A stretch of 22,568 nt of DNA from Clostridia bacterium (GCA_018333845.1 JAGXSK010000108.1:1-22568); one strand, 5' to 3'; positions 7,206-15,405 are shown, counted from the first letter of the stretch. Made by a program: numbers and translations. Notes: generated by a model from the letters alone, not told the origin.

Positions 7206-7583
7206 ATGATGAATTTTCTTCTTGTAACAAACAACCCTTTAGTGGAGAAAAAATACGGTGATTTTACTGAGAAAGTGGATGGTGTTTTATTTGAGGTTCT
7301 AACAAGGGTTCGTGATTATGTTCATAAGGGTCATGGCTTGTTAATGCATCCACTGGCAGGCAGTATTAAACCCAATGAAACGCCCTACAGGTCCCTGCTA
7401 ATTACCAGGGAACCTCTAATAGGGAAAATTGACTTTAAATCTTTAGAACTGATAGAGAACTCCTTTATTGCGTATAAAAAATTCGTCCATACTGGGTGTC
7501 AATATACTGAAAAAGTCCTAGAGGATTATCAAAGTATCGATCTGGAACTAGTTAAGTCAGCAGTGGAAAGCTTACAAAATTAA
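7206..7583 (+). CDS. grdX: GrdX family protein
   Basis: A 125-residue soluble protein, first gene after the riboswitch and directly upstream of trxB. It begins with MMNFLLVTNNPLV, contains a central VHKGHGLLMHPLAGSIKPNETPYRS region (in parts, about 38-62) and has a conserved-looking TGCQYTEKVLEDY segment (about 98-110). This content and its place match GrdX, a small protein found at the head of many grd clusters. Its biochemical role is not established; it is not one of the purified A, B or C components. Two ATGs are possible, 7206 and 7209. The AGGTGA site at 7196-7201 suits 7209 slightly better. It has one Cys and no membrane helix. Confidence 0.85.
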   Translation: MMNFLLVTNNPLVEKKYGDFTEKVDGVLFEVLTRVRDYVHKGHGLLMHPLAGSIKPNETPYRSLLITREPLIGKIDFKSLELIENSFIAYKKFVHTGCQYTEKVLEDYQSIDLELVKSAVESLQN

Positions 7584-7614
7584 GTAATATATTATTTGCA
7601 AGGAGGTTGGGAAA

Positions 7615-8844
7615 GTGACAAAGGAAATATGGGATATTCTCATTGTAGGAGGAGGTCCTGCAGGATTAACAGCGGGTATCTACGGAGCAAGATCTAAACT
7701 TAAAACACTTATTTTAGAAAAGGGCAGACCTGGTGGTCAGGCTGCAACAACTGAAGAAATGGAAAACTACCCTGGTTTTGGAAGAGGTGCGACAGGCCCA
7801 GGTATTATGAAGGCCATGCAGGAGCATGCAGAAGACTTTGGGGTCATCATTGAAAAAGAAACAGCAGTAGATTTGGACCTTGATGGGGAGATTAAAATTG
7901 TTAGGACTAAAAAGGGTAAAGAGTTTTATGGAAAAACCGTTATCTTGTGTCCAGGTGCCAATCCTCGTTCCCTGGGCATTAAGGGCGAGAAAAAATTTGT
8001 TGGCAAGGGAGTATCATATTGTGCAACATGCGATGCAGACTTTTACGAGGATTTAGATGTGATAGTTGTTGGAAATGGAGATGCAGCCATTGAGGAAGCA
8101 ATTTATTTAACCAAGTTTGCTGAGAAGGTTACTGTTATTGTTATCCATGATGAAGGCATATTAGATGCAAATAAAGCCAGTCAAGAAAAGGCCTTTGCCA
8201 ATCCCAAAATTCATTTTATCTGGAATTCAGTATTAGAAGAAATCAAGGGAGATGGCATTGTAGAAAGTGTGGTAATTAAAAATTTAAAAACAGGCGAGAT
8301 AACTGATATGGAAACAAATGGCGTATTCTTCTTTGTTGGTTACGTGCCAAATACAGAGTTTTTAAGAGGAAAAATAGACTTGAATGACCAGGGGTATATT
8401 ATAGTTAATGAGAAAATGGAAACTTCAGTTCCAGGAGTTTATGCAGCAGGGGATGCAAACCAAAAGTATCTTAGACAAGTTGTAACGGCAGCAGCAGATG
8501 GGGCCATTGCGGCCTTTGCAGCTGATAAATACCTGGCAGAAGAAGAAAACTTCAAAATGCAGGTTTTAAATGCTCAAGGCACTGTATTGGTTGCCTTCTG
8601 GAGTCCGCAAAAAGAGGAAAGTATTGAGGCGGTTTCATTATTAGAACAAAATGTAAATCAATTGGCAAATACCAAGCTTGTGAAGATAGACCTGTACAGA
8701 AATCACCTGGTAGCAAACAGATATAATGTAGAAAGCATACCTGCAGTGCTGGTTTTTGAAAATGGCGAAGTAATTAATAGACTAAAGGGATCCATAAGTC
8801 AGGAAGTTTTAAGGGAACTTGCAGCAGGCAGAGAAACTGTTTAA
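7615..8844 (+). CDS. trxB: Thioredoxin reductase with fused degenerate thioredoxin domain
   Basis: 409 residues, GTG start after AAGGAGG. Residues 1-305 are a thioredoxin-reductase flavoprotein: FAD loop GGGPAG (12-17), GGQAATTEEMENYPG (40-54), redox-active Cys136-x-x-Cys139 (CATC), nucleotide loop GNGDAA (153-158), and the C-terminal FAD motif GVYAAGDANQKYLRQ (274-288). Typical TrxB is 300-320 residues; here about 100 more form a thioredoxin fold (about 311-409) similar to the TrxA encoded next. That domain reads FWSPQKEES where TrxA has FWSPKCEPC, so both active-site Cys are gone, while the cis-Pro (IPA, 375-377) is kept. The HRRxxxRA motif that binds NADPH phosphate is replaced by IHDEGILDANK (177-187), so the electron donor may not be NADPH. 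Its place in the operon implies it reduces TrxA for glycine reductase. Confidence 0.93.
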   Translation: MTKEIWDILIVGGGPAGLTAGIYGARSKLKTLILEKGRPGGQAATTEEMENYPGFGRGATGPGIMKAMQEHAEDFGVIIEKETAVDLDLDGEIKIVRTKKGKEFYGKTVILCPGANPRSLGIKGEKKFVGKGVSYCATCDADFYEDLDVIVVGNGDAAIEEAIYLTKFAEKVTVIVIHDEGILDANKASQEKAFANPKIHFIWNSVLEEIKGDGIVESVVIKNLKTGEITDMETNGVFFFVGYVPNTEFLRGKIDLNDQGYIIVNEKMETSVPGVYAAGDANQKYLRQVVTAAADGAIAAFAADKYLAEEENFKMQVLNAQGTVLVAFWSPQKEESIEAVSLLEQNVNQLANTKLVKIDLYRNHLVANRYNVESIPAVLVFENGEVINRLKGSISQEVLRELAAGRETV

Positions 8845-8900
8845 GCCAGGGTTTTAGTTTAATATTTATTATAGATTTTAAAAATATGGAGGTGAAAAAG

Positions 8901-9227
8901 ATGCATGTATTTGACAAGGAGAATTTTGATGCACAGGTATTAAGTAGTTCTGAGTTGGTTTTAGTTGATTTCTGGAGCCCAAAGTGTGAGCCCTGTAAAG
9001 AATTAATGCCGGAAATTGAAGCCCTTGCAGAAAAATATGGAGACAAAATGAAGTTTGGAAAGGTTGATGTATCTCAAAACCGTCGTTTGTCAATAGGACA
9101 AAAGGTTTTAGGATTGCCTACAATAGTCTTTTATAGAAATGGTGAAAAGGTAGCAGAGATGTCAAAGGATTTCACTGCAGAGGATGTAGAGGCCAAAATT
9201 AATGAATTATTAAAAATAAACACGTAA
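8901..9227 (+). CDS. trxA: Thioredoxin of the glycine reductase system
   Basis: 108 residues, the usual thioredoxin size. The start is ATG at 8901: an earlier in-frame ATG at 8886 overlaps the GGAGGTG ribosome binding site (8889-8895) itself, so it is not the start. The active site is WSPKCEPCK with Cys29 and Cys32, i.e. CEPC rather than the standard WCGPC. The cis-Pro lies in LGLPT, about residues 71-75, and the C-terminal strand/helix pattern is complete. In the glycine reductase pathway thioredoxin reduces the selenocysteine/cysteine pair of GrdA after acetyl transfer; its own reductant is the TrxB encoded just upstream. The gap to grdE is only 14 bases, which supports co-translation. Confidence 0.93.
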   Translation: MHVFDKENFDAQVLSSSELVLVDFWSPKCEPCKELMPEIEALAEKYGDKMKFGKVDVSQNRRLSIGQKVLGLPTIVFYRNGEKVAEMSKDFTAEDVEAKINELLKINT

Positions 9228-9241
9228 GGGGGTGAAGGGAA

Positions 9242-10528
9242 TTGCGTTTGGAAGTAGGCAACATTTTTATTAATAACATAGAGCTAGCTGACAAGACAGA
9301 GGTTAAAGATGGAGTTTTATATGTGAACAGCCAGGAACTGGCGAAGATAGCTGGAAGTGATGATAGAATTGCAGATGTTCAGATTGAACTGGCAAAACCT
9401 GGAGACAAAACGCGGATTGTACCTGTAAAAGATGTTATAGAACCAAGGGTGAAGGTGTCTGGTTCTGGAGGAATGTTCCCTGGTTTTATAAGCAATGTTG
9501 AGACAGTTGGCAATGGCAGGACACATGTATTAAAAGGTGCAGCTGTTGTTACCTGTGGAAAGATAGTAGGCTTCCAGGAAGGTATTATTGACATGTCAGG
9601 ACCAGGGGCAGAATATACTCCCTTTTCAACTACCTTCAATATAGTAGTATTATGTAATCCAGTTGAAGGCCTTAGTCAGCATGAACACGAGGCTGCAGTC
9701 CGAATGGCTGGCTTTAGAGCAGCTGCTTATCTTGGGGAAGTTGCTAAAGCAATAGAACCGGATGAAATTGAGGTTTATGAAACACTGCCATTAAAGGATC
9801 AGCTAGCCCAGTATCCCAATCTGCCAAAGGTGGCTTATGTATATATGCTCCAGAGTCAGGGTTTGCTTCATGATACCTACGTTTATGGAGTAGATGCAAA
9901 GAGGATCATTCCAACAATTATCTATCCAACTGAGGTCATGGATGGAGCTATAGTTAGTGGGAACTGTGTATCAGCATGTGATAAGAACCCTACTTATGTT
10001 CATCAGAACAACCCATTGATTCGTGACCTTTATGAAAGGCATGGCAAGGATTTTAATTTTATTGGAGTTGTTATTACCAATGAAAACGTTACTCTGGCTG
10101 ACAAAGAGCGCTCATCAAGCATGACAGCCAAGCTAGTTGAGTTTTTAGGAGCCGATGCAGTTATTATTTCTGAGGAAGGCTTTGGAAATCCAGATGCGGA
10201 CCTTGTGATGAACTGCAATAAAATTGAAGAAAAGGGTATTAAAACTGTATTGGTAACAGATGAGTATGCAGGCAGAGACGGAGCATCCCAATCACTGGCT
10301 GATTCCACACCTGCAGGTAATGCTGTGGTTACGGCAGGAAATGCCAATGAGATCATTGAGCTGCCGCCAATGGAAAAGGTAATTGGTTATACAGATCCAG
10401 TTGATGTTATTGCTGGTGGCTTTGCAGGCAGCTTGAATAAAAATGGTGGTATTACTGTTGAAATCCAGGCCATAATTGGTGCAACCAATGAATTAGGTTT
10501 TTGGAAGTTAACTGCTAGAGGGTATTAA
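9242..10528 (+). CDS. grdE: Glycine reductase component B, proprotein GrdE (pyruvoyl precursor)
   Basis: 428 residues from a TTG start, chosen because AAGGGGGTG (9226-9234) sits 7 bases before it and the N-terminus MRLEVGNIFI fits the family. GrdE is made as one chain and cleaved at an internal Cys to give two subunits, the second starting with a pyruvoyl group that forms a Schiff base with the glycine amino group. The predicted site is Asn241-Cys242 in AIVSGNCVSACDKNP (236-250), followed by the HQNNP segment. Cleavage would give fragments of about 241 and 187 residues. With GrdB it forms the glycine-specific component B; the substrate could in principle be sarcosine or betaine, but the glycine riboswitch and the single set of genes favour glycine. 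Ordinary operon gene, no anomalies. Confidence 0.94.
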   Translation: MRLEVGNIFINNIELADKTEVKDGVLYVNSQELAKIAGSDDRIADVQIELAKPGDKTRIVPVKDVIEPRVKVSGSGGMFPGFISNVETVGNGRTHVLKGAAVVTCGKIVGFQEGIIDMSGPGAEYTPFSTTFNIVVLCNPVEGLSQHEHEAAVRMAGFRAAAYLGEVAKAIEPDEIEVYETLPLKDQLAQYPNLPKVAYVYMLQSQGLLHDTYVYGVDAKRIIPTIIYPTEVMDGAIVSGNCVSACDKNPTYVHQNNPLIRDLYERHGKDFNFIGVVITNENVTLADKERSSSMTAKLVEFLGADAVIISEEGFGNPDADLVMNCNKIEEKGIKTVLVTDEYAGRDGASQSLADSTPAGNAVVTAGNANEIIELPPMEKVIGYTDPVDVIAGGFAGSLNKNGGITVEIQAIIGATNELGFWKLTARGY

Positions 10529-10570
10529 TTCAAATAATATATAACTTACAAAAAGAAAAGGAGGATAAAA

Positions 10571-11032
10571 ATGCTTAAGGATAAAAAAATTATTGTCCTG
10601 GGTGATAGGGATGGAATTCCCGGGCCAGCCATTGATGAATGTATAAAAAGTGCTGGCGGCGAAGTGGTTTTTTCTACCACAGAATGCTTTGTTTGAACTG
10701 CAGCAGGTGCTATGGACCTGGAAAACCAACAGAGGATTATGGATCTTAGCGAAAAGTACGGTGCAGAAAATTTAGTAGTTATTTTAGGTGGTGCAGAAGC
10801 AGAAGCATCCGGATTAGCTGCTGAAACTGTAGCCAACGGAGATCCAACCTTTGCAGGTCCTTTAGCTGGAGTTCAGTTGGGACTCAAAGCTTACCATATC
10901 TTTGAAGAGGAAATTAAAAATCAAATAGACCCAGCAGTATATGATGAGCATGTAAGTATGATGGAAATGGTTCTGGATGTAGATAGCATTGTCCAAGAGG
11001 TTAAAAATATTAGAGAACAGTTCTGCAAATAG
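10571..11032 (+). CDS. grdA: Glycine reductase selenoprotein A, GrdA (TGA read as selenocysteine)
   Basis: 153 residues if the in-frame TGA at 10694-10696 (codon 42) is read as selenocysteine. ATG at 10571 follows AAAGGAGGAT. Around the TGA the frame reads ECFVU-TAAGAMDLENQ, the GrdA redox motif C-x-x-U (Cys39, Sec42). Downstream the protein continues without break to VVILGGAEAEASG and the C-terminal NIREQFCK. GrdA is the small shared selenoprotein that takes the carboxymethyl group from component B as a Se-carboxymethyl selenoether and passes the acetyl level intermediate to component C. It is then reduced by thioredoxin. Without recoding, only a 41-residue stub and a 106-residue downstream frame would be seen; a plain gene caller will miss or split the gene. 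Confidence 0.96.
10694..10720 (+). promoter_or_regulatory. Selenocysteine codon and candidate SECIS hairpin in grdA
   Basis: The TGA (10694-10696) is followed by a small hairpin, CAGGT (10704-10708) with ACCTG (10716-10720), closing a 7-base loop GCTATGG. Bacterial SECIS elements lie directly 3' of the UGA within the coding sequence, as here. The pairing is seen directly; SelB binding is inference. Confidence 0.6.
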
Positions 11033-11061
11033 GAACGCCTACCCAAAAAAGGGGTGATTAG

Positions 11062-12369
11062 ATGAGCAAAATTAAAGTAGTTCATTATCTGAACCAGTTC
11101 TTTGGCCAAATTGGCGGTGAAGATAAGGCTGGTTTTAAACCTGAAGCAAGAGAAGGTTATGTTGGACCTGGTATGGCTTTAAATGTTGCACTGGGCGGAG
11201 AAGTTGAAATAGTTGGCACGGTGATATGCGGTGATTCATATTTTGGTGAGAACCTGGAAACAGCTGGTGAACAAGTTCTAGAGTTAATAAGGGGCTTCTC
11301 TCCCGACATAGTTGTAGCAGGACCAGCTTTTAATGCTGGCAGATACGGAGTGGCCTGTGGTGCTGTAGCAAAGATGGTATCAGAAAAACTAAAAATACCA
11401 GTTGTTTCTGGCATGCATCCAGAAAACCCTGGTGTTGAGATTTACAAGAGTTACGCTTATATAGTTGAAACCAGTGATTCAGCTGCTGGCATGAAAAAAG
11501 CAATACCAGCCATGGCTAATCTTGTTCTTAAGCTTGCCAGGGGACAGGAAATTGGCTTGCCTGAAGAAGAAGGCTATATTCCAAGGGGCATTAGGAAAAA
11601 CTTTTTTGCAGCAGATAGGGGCTCCAAAAGGGCTGTGGATATGCTGGTAAAGAAAATTAATGGAGAAGAGTTTGTAACTGAGTATCCCATGCCAGTATTT
11701 GATAGGGTAGAACCTAATAGTCCAGTAAGAGACATGGCTAATGCAAAGATAGCCCTTGTTACTTCAGGAGGAATAGTGCCCAAAGGCAATCCAGATCGCA
11801 TTGAATCCTCCAGTGCATCAAAATATGGTAAATATGACCTGGATGGGATAAGTGACCTTCATCCACAAAATAGTGAAACAGCCCACGGGGGTTACGACCC
11901 AGTATATGCTAATCAAGATGCAGACAGGGTTCTGCCAGTAGATGTTTTAAGGGAATTAGAAAGGGAAGGAGCAATTGGAGAATTACATGGCTACTATTAT
12001 TCAACAGTTGGAAATGGCACATCAGTTGCCAATTCCAGGGCTTTTGCAGCAGAAATAGCTAAAGAATTAACTGCAGCTAAAGTGCAAGCTGTTATCTTAA
12101 CCTCTACCTGAGGAACCTGTACGCGTTGCGGTGCAACCATGGTAAAGGAAATTGAGAGAGCAGGAATTCCAGTAGTTCATGTATGTACAGTAGTCCCAAT
12201 TTCGCTAACAGTTGGTGCTAATAGAATTGTACCAGCTGTGGCCATCCCTCATCCCTTAGGAGATCCTACTTTATCCAGTGGGGATGAAAGAGAACTTCGT
12301 AAAAGACTGGTGAAAAAAGCTCTAACTGCTTTACAAACAGAAGTGGAAGGACAAAAGGTTTTTGAGTAA
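11062..12369 (+). CDS. grdB: Glycine reductase component B selenoprotein GrdB (TGA read as selenocysteine)
   Basis: 435 residues when the in-frame TGA at 12109-12111 (codon 350) is decoded as selenocysteine. ATG at 11062 follows AAAAGGGGTG. The region around it reads LTSTUGTCTRCGATM, the GrdB motif U-x-x-C-x-x-C (Sec350, Cys353, Cys356). The frame then runs on for 85 more residues, including VCTVVPISLTVGANRIVPA and a PHPLGDP segment. GrdB is the substrate-activating selenoprotein of component B; its selenol attacks the alpha carbon of glycine held as a Schiff base on processed GrdE, releasing ammonia. The part before the TGA (349 residues) would look like a complete gene to automatic annotation, with the C-terminal 76 residues as a separate false frame. 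Confidence 0.96.
12109..12137 (+). promoter_or_regulatory. Selenocysteine codon and candidate SECIS hairpin in grdB
   Basis: After the TGA (12109-12111), GTTGC (12125-12129) pairs with GCAAC (12133-12137) around a GGT loop. It lies 13 bases from the UGA, within the usual distance of a bacterial SECIS. The G-G-U loop is reminiscent of the apical loop that SelB recognises in formate dehydrogenase mRNAs; this is inference. Confidence 0.58.
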
Positions 12370-12388
12370 ATATAAATGCTAAAGCTAA

Positions 12389-12418
12389 TGGGTAATGGGC
12401 TTAAAAACCCATTACCCA
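12389..12418 (+). repeat. Strong intra-operon hairpin between grdB and grdC
   Basis: TGGGTAATGGG (12389-12399) pairs perfectly over 11 bp with CCCATTACCCA (12408-12418) around an 8-base loop. It is followed by AAAAAC, not a T-run, so it is not a standard terminator for the operon. It may stabilise the 3' end of a processed grdX-grdB message or mark a cleavage site that sets the ratio of GrdAB to GrdCD. Confidence 0.7.
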
Positions 12419-12447
12419 AAAACATAATATGGAGGTGAATTATAAAT

Positions 12448-13980
12448 ATGAATTATCCTGTAATAAAGGGAGCAAGCTATGCTCTGGTGCATGCTCCAGA
12501 CATGGTTATACATCAAGGAACCACGCAAACAGCCGAGAGAAAAAAAAATCCCAATTCTGAGTACCTTTCAAAATTGCCGCAGTATTTAAGAAGCTTCCAA
12601 GATGCAGTTAACTATCCACCAAATCAGGCTTATATAGGAAATATATTGCCAACTGAATTAAACAAAATAGAGAGACCCTGGTATAAAAACTTAATTAATG
12701 GTGCAGCAAAAGATGGAAAATACGGCGAAATTGTTCCACAAGATGTTTTTATAGGTCTTATTAAAGTAGTGGATGCCTTTGACCTTGTATACCTGGAAAA
12801 GGCCTTTCAATCTGCTGTAAAAGAAAAGATAATGGAACATCCGATATTTGGTGATATAAAAGACAACAGCAAATTAGACAGGAACCCAGCTGAAATTGAT
12901 GAAATAGAAAAACTTGTTAATGTTCATAGGGCAGAAGGACTATATCAAGAAGGCAAATTAGTAGGTTGTGTTAAAAAGGCCCATGAAAGTGACCCGGCCT
13001 TAACAGCACATATTATGTTTGAAAACCTTGCGGCCAAAGCGTCTGCTGTCATAGCTCTAAAACTGCTTTTTGCTAAAACTTCTTTGGAACCTGCTTCCAT
13101 TGACTATATTATAGAAACCTCAGAAGAAGCCTGCGGGGATATGAATCAAAGGGGCGGAGGAAACTTTGCCAAGGCTATTGGGGAAATCTGCGGTTGTGTT
13201 AATGCAACAGGTTCTGACACCCGGGGTTTTTGTGCAGCCCCTGCCCATGGGATGATAGAAGCTGCTGCCCTGGTACAATCAGGAATATTTAAAAATGTTG
13301 TTGTCCTGGCAGGTGGAGCAGCTGCCAAGCTTGGAATGAATGGCAAAGACCACGTTGCCAAGGACATGCCGATACTTGAAGATGTTCTTGGAGCCTTTGC
13401 AATCCATGTTTGTGAGAATGATGGTATAAGTCCAGTTATTCGTACCGATGCTGTGGGCCGTCATAAAATTGGCTCAGGAGCGTCACCCCAGGCGCTGAAT
13501 CAGGCAATTGTTTTTGACCCCATGGAAAAGATGGGCTGGACCCTGGCTGATTTTGATAAATTTTCTGTGGAAATGCAGAATCCTGAGATTACCGAACCTG
13601 CTGGAGCTGGCGATGTTCCCAGGGCAAATTACAAGATGATAGCAGCGCTAGGTGTTAAAAAAGGTGAGTTTGACAGAACAGAGATTGATAATCAAGTGGA
13701 TCGCTTTGGAATGCCGGGCTTTGCTCCAACCCAGGGACATATCCCTTCAGGGATACCATTTATTGGCTTTGCTAGAGACTTGATCTTGGAAGGCAGTATA
13801 AACAGGGTGATGATTATTGGCAAGGGGAGCTTATTCCTGGGACGCCTAACAAATCTTTTTGATGGTATCTCCTTTGTCATTGAAAAGAATTCAGGTATCA
13901 AGGAAACCGGGGTGGACAAAGAAGAGGTTCGTAAGATGATAGCCAGTGCCCTGAGAAGTCTAGCAGACTCACTTAGATAA
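12448..13980 (+). CDS. grdC: Glycine reductase component C, beta subunit GrdC
   Basis: 510 residues, ATG after GGAGGTGAATTATAA. It begins with MNYPVIKGASYALVHAPDMV, typical of GrdC, and its C-terminal two thirds have a thiolase/FabH-like build. A candidate nucleophile is Cys262 in RGFCAAPAHGMIEAA (259-273), and glycine-rich segments follow near 288-298. Component C (GrdC plus GrdD) accepts the acetyl-level intermediate from GrdA as an acetyl thioester and splits it with phosphate to acetyl phosphate. Family knowledge assigns this to both subunits together, with GrdD carrying the key thiol. It sits 78 bases after grdB across a strong hairpin and 88 bases before grdD. No anomaly in length or frame. 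Confidence 0.94.
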   Translation: MNYPVIKGASYALVHAPDMVIHQGTTQTAERKKNPNSEYLSKLPQYLRSFQDAVNYPPNQAYIGNILPTELNKIERPWYKNLINGAAKDGKYGEIVPQDVFIGLIKVVDAFDLVYLEKAFQSAVKEKIMEHPIFGDIKDNSKLDRNPAEIDEIEKLVNVHRAEGLYQEGKLVGCVKKAHESDPALTAHIMFENLAAKASAVIALKLLFAKTSLEPASIDYIIETSEEACGDMNQRGGGNFAKAIGEICGCVNATGSDTRGFCAAPAHGMIEAAALVQSGIFKNVVVLAGGAAAKLGMNGKDHVAKDMPILEDVLGAFAIHVCENDGISPVIRTDAVGRHKIGSGASPQALNQAIVFDPMEKMGWTLADFDKFSVEMQNPEITEPAGAGDVPRANYKMIAALGVKKGEFDRTEIDNQVDRFGMPGFAPTQGHIPSGIPFIGFARDLILEGSINRVMIIGKGSLFLGRLTNLFDGISFVIEKNSGIKETGVDKEEVRKMIASALRSLADSLR

Positions 13981-14068
13981 GCCAAGTAAGCCAAGAGGAT
14001 GGTTCCTTTGAGTATTTTTGAAAAAAATATACAGGGCCATAGGGTTACATTGATAGGAGGTGAATTTT

Positions 14069-15238
14069 TTGGACAATGAGGCAATTAAACATACAATAGG
14101 TAACATTTTTGAAGAGCTTGCCAATGCCCTTGAAACAGGTACTTTGGGTGTTAAAACAAGGGTGGGCGTTACAATACTTGGAAGTGAACTGGGCAGGGAA
14201 GAAATATTGGCTGGTGCTGAAAAAGCCCAGAAGGAAAATCCTAGCCTGGAAGTTGTTGTTATAGGCAGTGGAGTACAGACAAATTTAGAGACAATTCCTG
14301 CAGAAGATGAAAAAGAAGCCCATGAAAAAATGGGTAAAATGCTTTGCAGTGGTGAACTAAATGCTGCAGTAACAATGCATTATAATTTCCCCATAGGAGT
14401 TTCAACAGTGGGAAGAGTAATAACCCCAGGCAGGGGCAAGGAGATGTATATAGCAGCAACCACAGGCACATCTGCTACTGAACGTGTGTCGGCAATGGTC
14501 AAAAATGCTGTTTATGGAATGGCCGCTGCAAGGGCATGTGGTAATATTAAACCAACTGTAGGAATATTAAATGTAGATGGAGCCAGACATGTAGAAAGGG
14601 TGTTAAGGCAGTTAAAGGATAATGGTTTTCCCATTGAATTTACTGAATCTGCCAGAAGTGATGGTGGAGTGGTGATGCGTGGTAATGACCTTCTCCTGGG
14701 TGTTCCTGATATTCTGGTAACAGACAGCTTGACTGGCAATGTACTTATGAAGATGCTTTCTGCTTTTTTAACTGGTGGAAATTATGAGGCAATTGGTTAC
14801 GGATATGGTCCAGGTATAGGAGAAAAATATGATAGAATCATCTGCATCCTCTCAAGGGCATCTGGAGCTCCAGTAGTTGCAAATGCAATAAAGTATGCTG
14901 GTGAGCTGGCACAGGGAAACCTTCTAAAAGAAGCAGATAGCTTGCTTTCCAATGCTAAGAAAGCCGGCTTAAATGAACTTCTTGGTTCAATGGAAAACAC
15001 CTGTAATGCTGCCAAAGAATCTAATACTGGTCAGGAGATTACACCACCTCCTGCCAAGGTGGTCACTGAGGAAATACCAGGGATAGAGATTTTGGAATTA
15101 GATAATGCAGCCCAACTGCTCTGGAAAAACGGCATCTATGCAGCTACGGGCATGGGTTGTACAGGTCCCATTGTACAGGTTGCTGAAGAGGATAAGGAGA
15201 AGGCTGTTCAACTCTTAAAAGAAGCCAAATTTATATAA
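14069..15238 (+). CDS. grdD: Glycine reductase component C, alpha subunit GrdD
   Basis: 389 residues from TTG at 14069. The frame is also open from a GTG at 14060, but that codon is part of the AGGAGGTG ribosome binding site (14055-14062), which lies 6 bases before the TTG; the N-terminus MDNEAIKHTIG also fits GrdD. The fold resembles phosphotransacetylase/PlsX-type proteins. Cys364 in ATGMGCTGPIVQV corresponds to the active-site thiol reported as Cys359 of the Eubacterium acidaminophilum enzyme, and Cys93 (MLCSGEL) to a second conserved Cys. It catalyses phosphorolysis of the acetyl thioester to acetyl phosphate, which acetate kinase (not in the window) can use to make ATP. Last gene of the operon, closed by a strong terminator. 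Confidence 0.94.
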   Translation: MDNEAIKHTIGNIFEELANALETGTLGVKTRVGVTILGSELGREEILAGAEKAQKENPSLEVVVIGSGVQTNLETIPAEDEKEAHEKMGKMLCSGELNAAVTMHYNFPIGVSTVGRVITPGRGKEMYIAATTGTSATERVSAMVKNAVYGMAAARACGNIKPTVGILNVDGARHVERVLRQLKDNGFPIEFTESARSDGGVVMRGNDLLLGVPDILVTDSLTGNVLMKMLSAFLTGGNYEAIGYGYGPGIGEKYDRIICILSRASGAPVVANAIKYAGELAQGNLLKEADSLLSNAKKAGLNELLGSMENTCNAAKESNTGQEITPPPAKVVTEEIPGIEILELDNAAQLLWKNGIYAATGMGCTGPIVQVAEEDKEKAVQLLKEAKFI

Positions 15239-15261
15239 AAAAATCAAATAAAACCATTACT

Positions 15262-15306
15262 AATCCTATTAGTAGATTTACGACAAATTCCTAATAGGAT
15301 TTTTTG
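15262..15306 (+). terminator. Terminator of the glycine reductase operon
   Basis: AATCCTATTAG (15262-15272) pairs perfectly over 11 bp with CTAATAGGATT (15291-15301), then a T-run to 15305. It lies 24 bases after the grdD stop codon. Confidence 0.88.
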
Positions 15307-15396
15307 CTTATAAGTCATTTCTAGCTCAATGAGTCAAAAATAAATTAAAATTTGTCTGAAAAGTAAAAAATTTTAATAATTTCTTCCAAGATGCCC

Positions 15397-15405
15397 TGGT
15401 ATAAT
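15397..15405 (+). promoter_or_regulatory. Extended -10 promoter element ahead of the chemoreceptor gene
   Basis: TGGTATAAT at 15397-15405 is TG-n-TATAAT. No convincing -35 hexamer is found 17 bases upstream. The start codon is about 108 bases downstream of the predicted start of transcription. It does not resemble a sigma-28 motility promoter. Confidence 0.4.

Noticed and set aside
8886..8900. ATG at 8886 as the start of trxA
   Set aside because: This codon overlaps the GGAGGTG ribosome binding site that serves ATG 8901; starting at 8901 also gives the normal thioredoxin N-terminus.
10694..10696. TGA in grdA read as a nonsense mutation (pseudogene)
   Set aside because: The sequence on both sides matches GrdA continuously, with Cys-x-x-Sec in the right place; the same holds for the TGA at 12109 in grdB.
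12389..12418. Hairpin after grdB as an operon terminator
   Set aside because: It has no T-run on either side in the right orientation, and grdC and grdD, which are needed for the pathway, follow on the same strand without another promoter that I can see.
13692..14084. Antisense open frames of 60-180 codons across grdC, grdD, tauE and other genes
   Set aside because: They lie opposite genes with clear family motifs, have no ribosome binding sites, and have the Pro/Ser-rich composition typical of the reverse strand of coding sequence.
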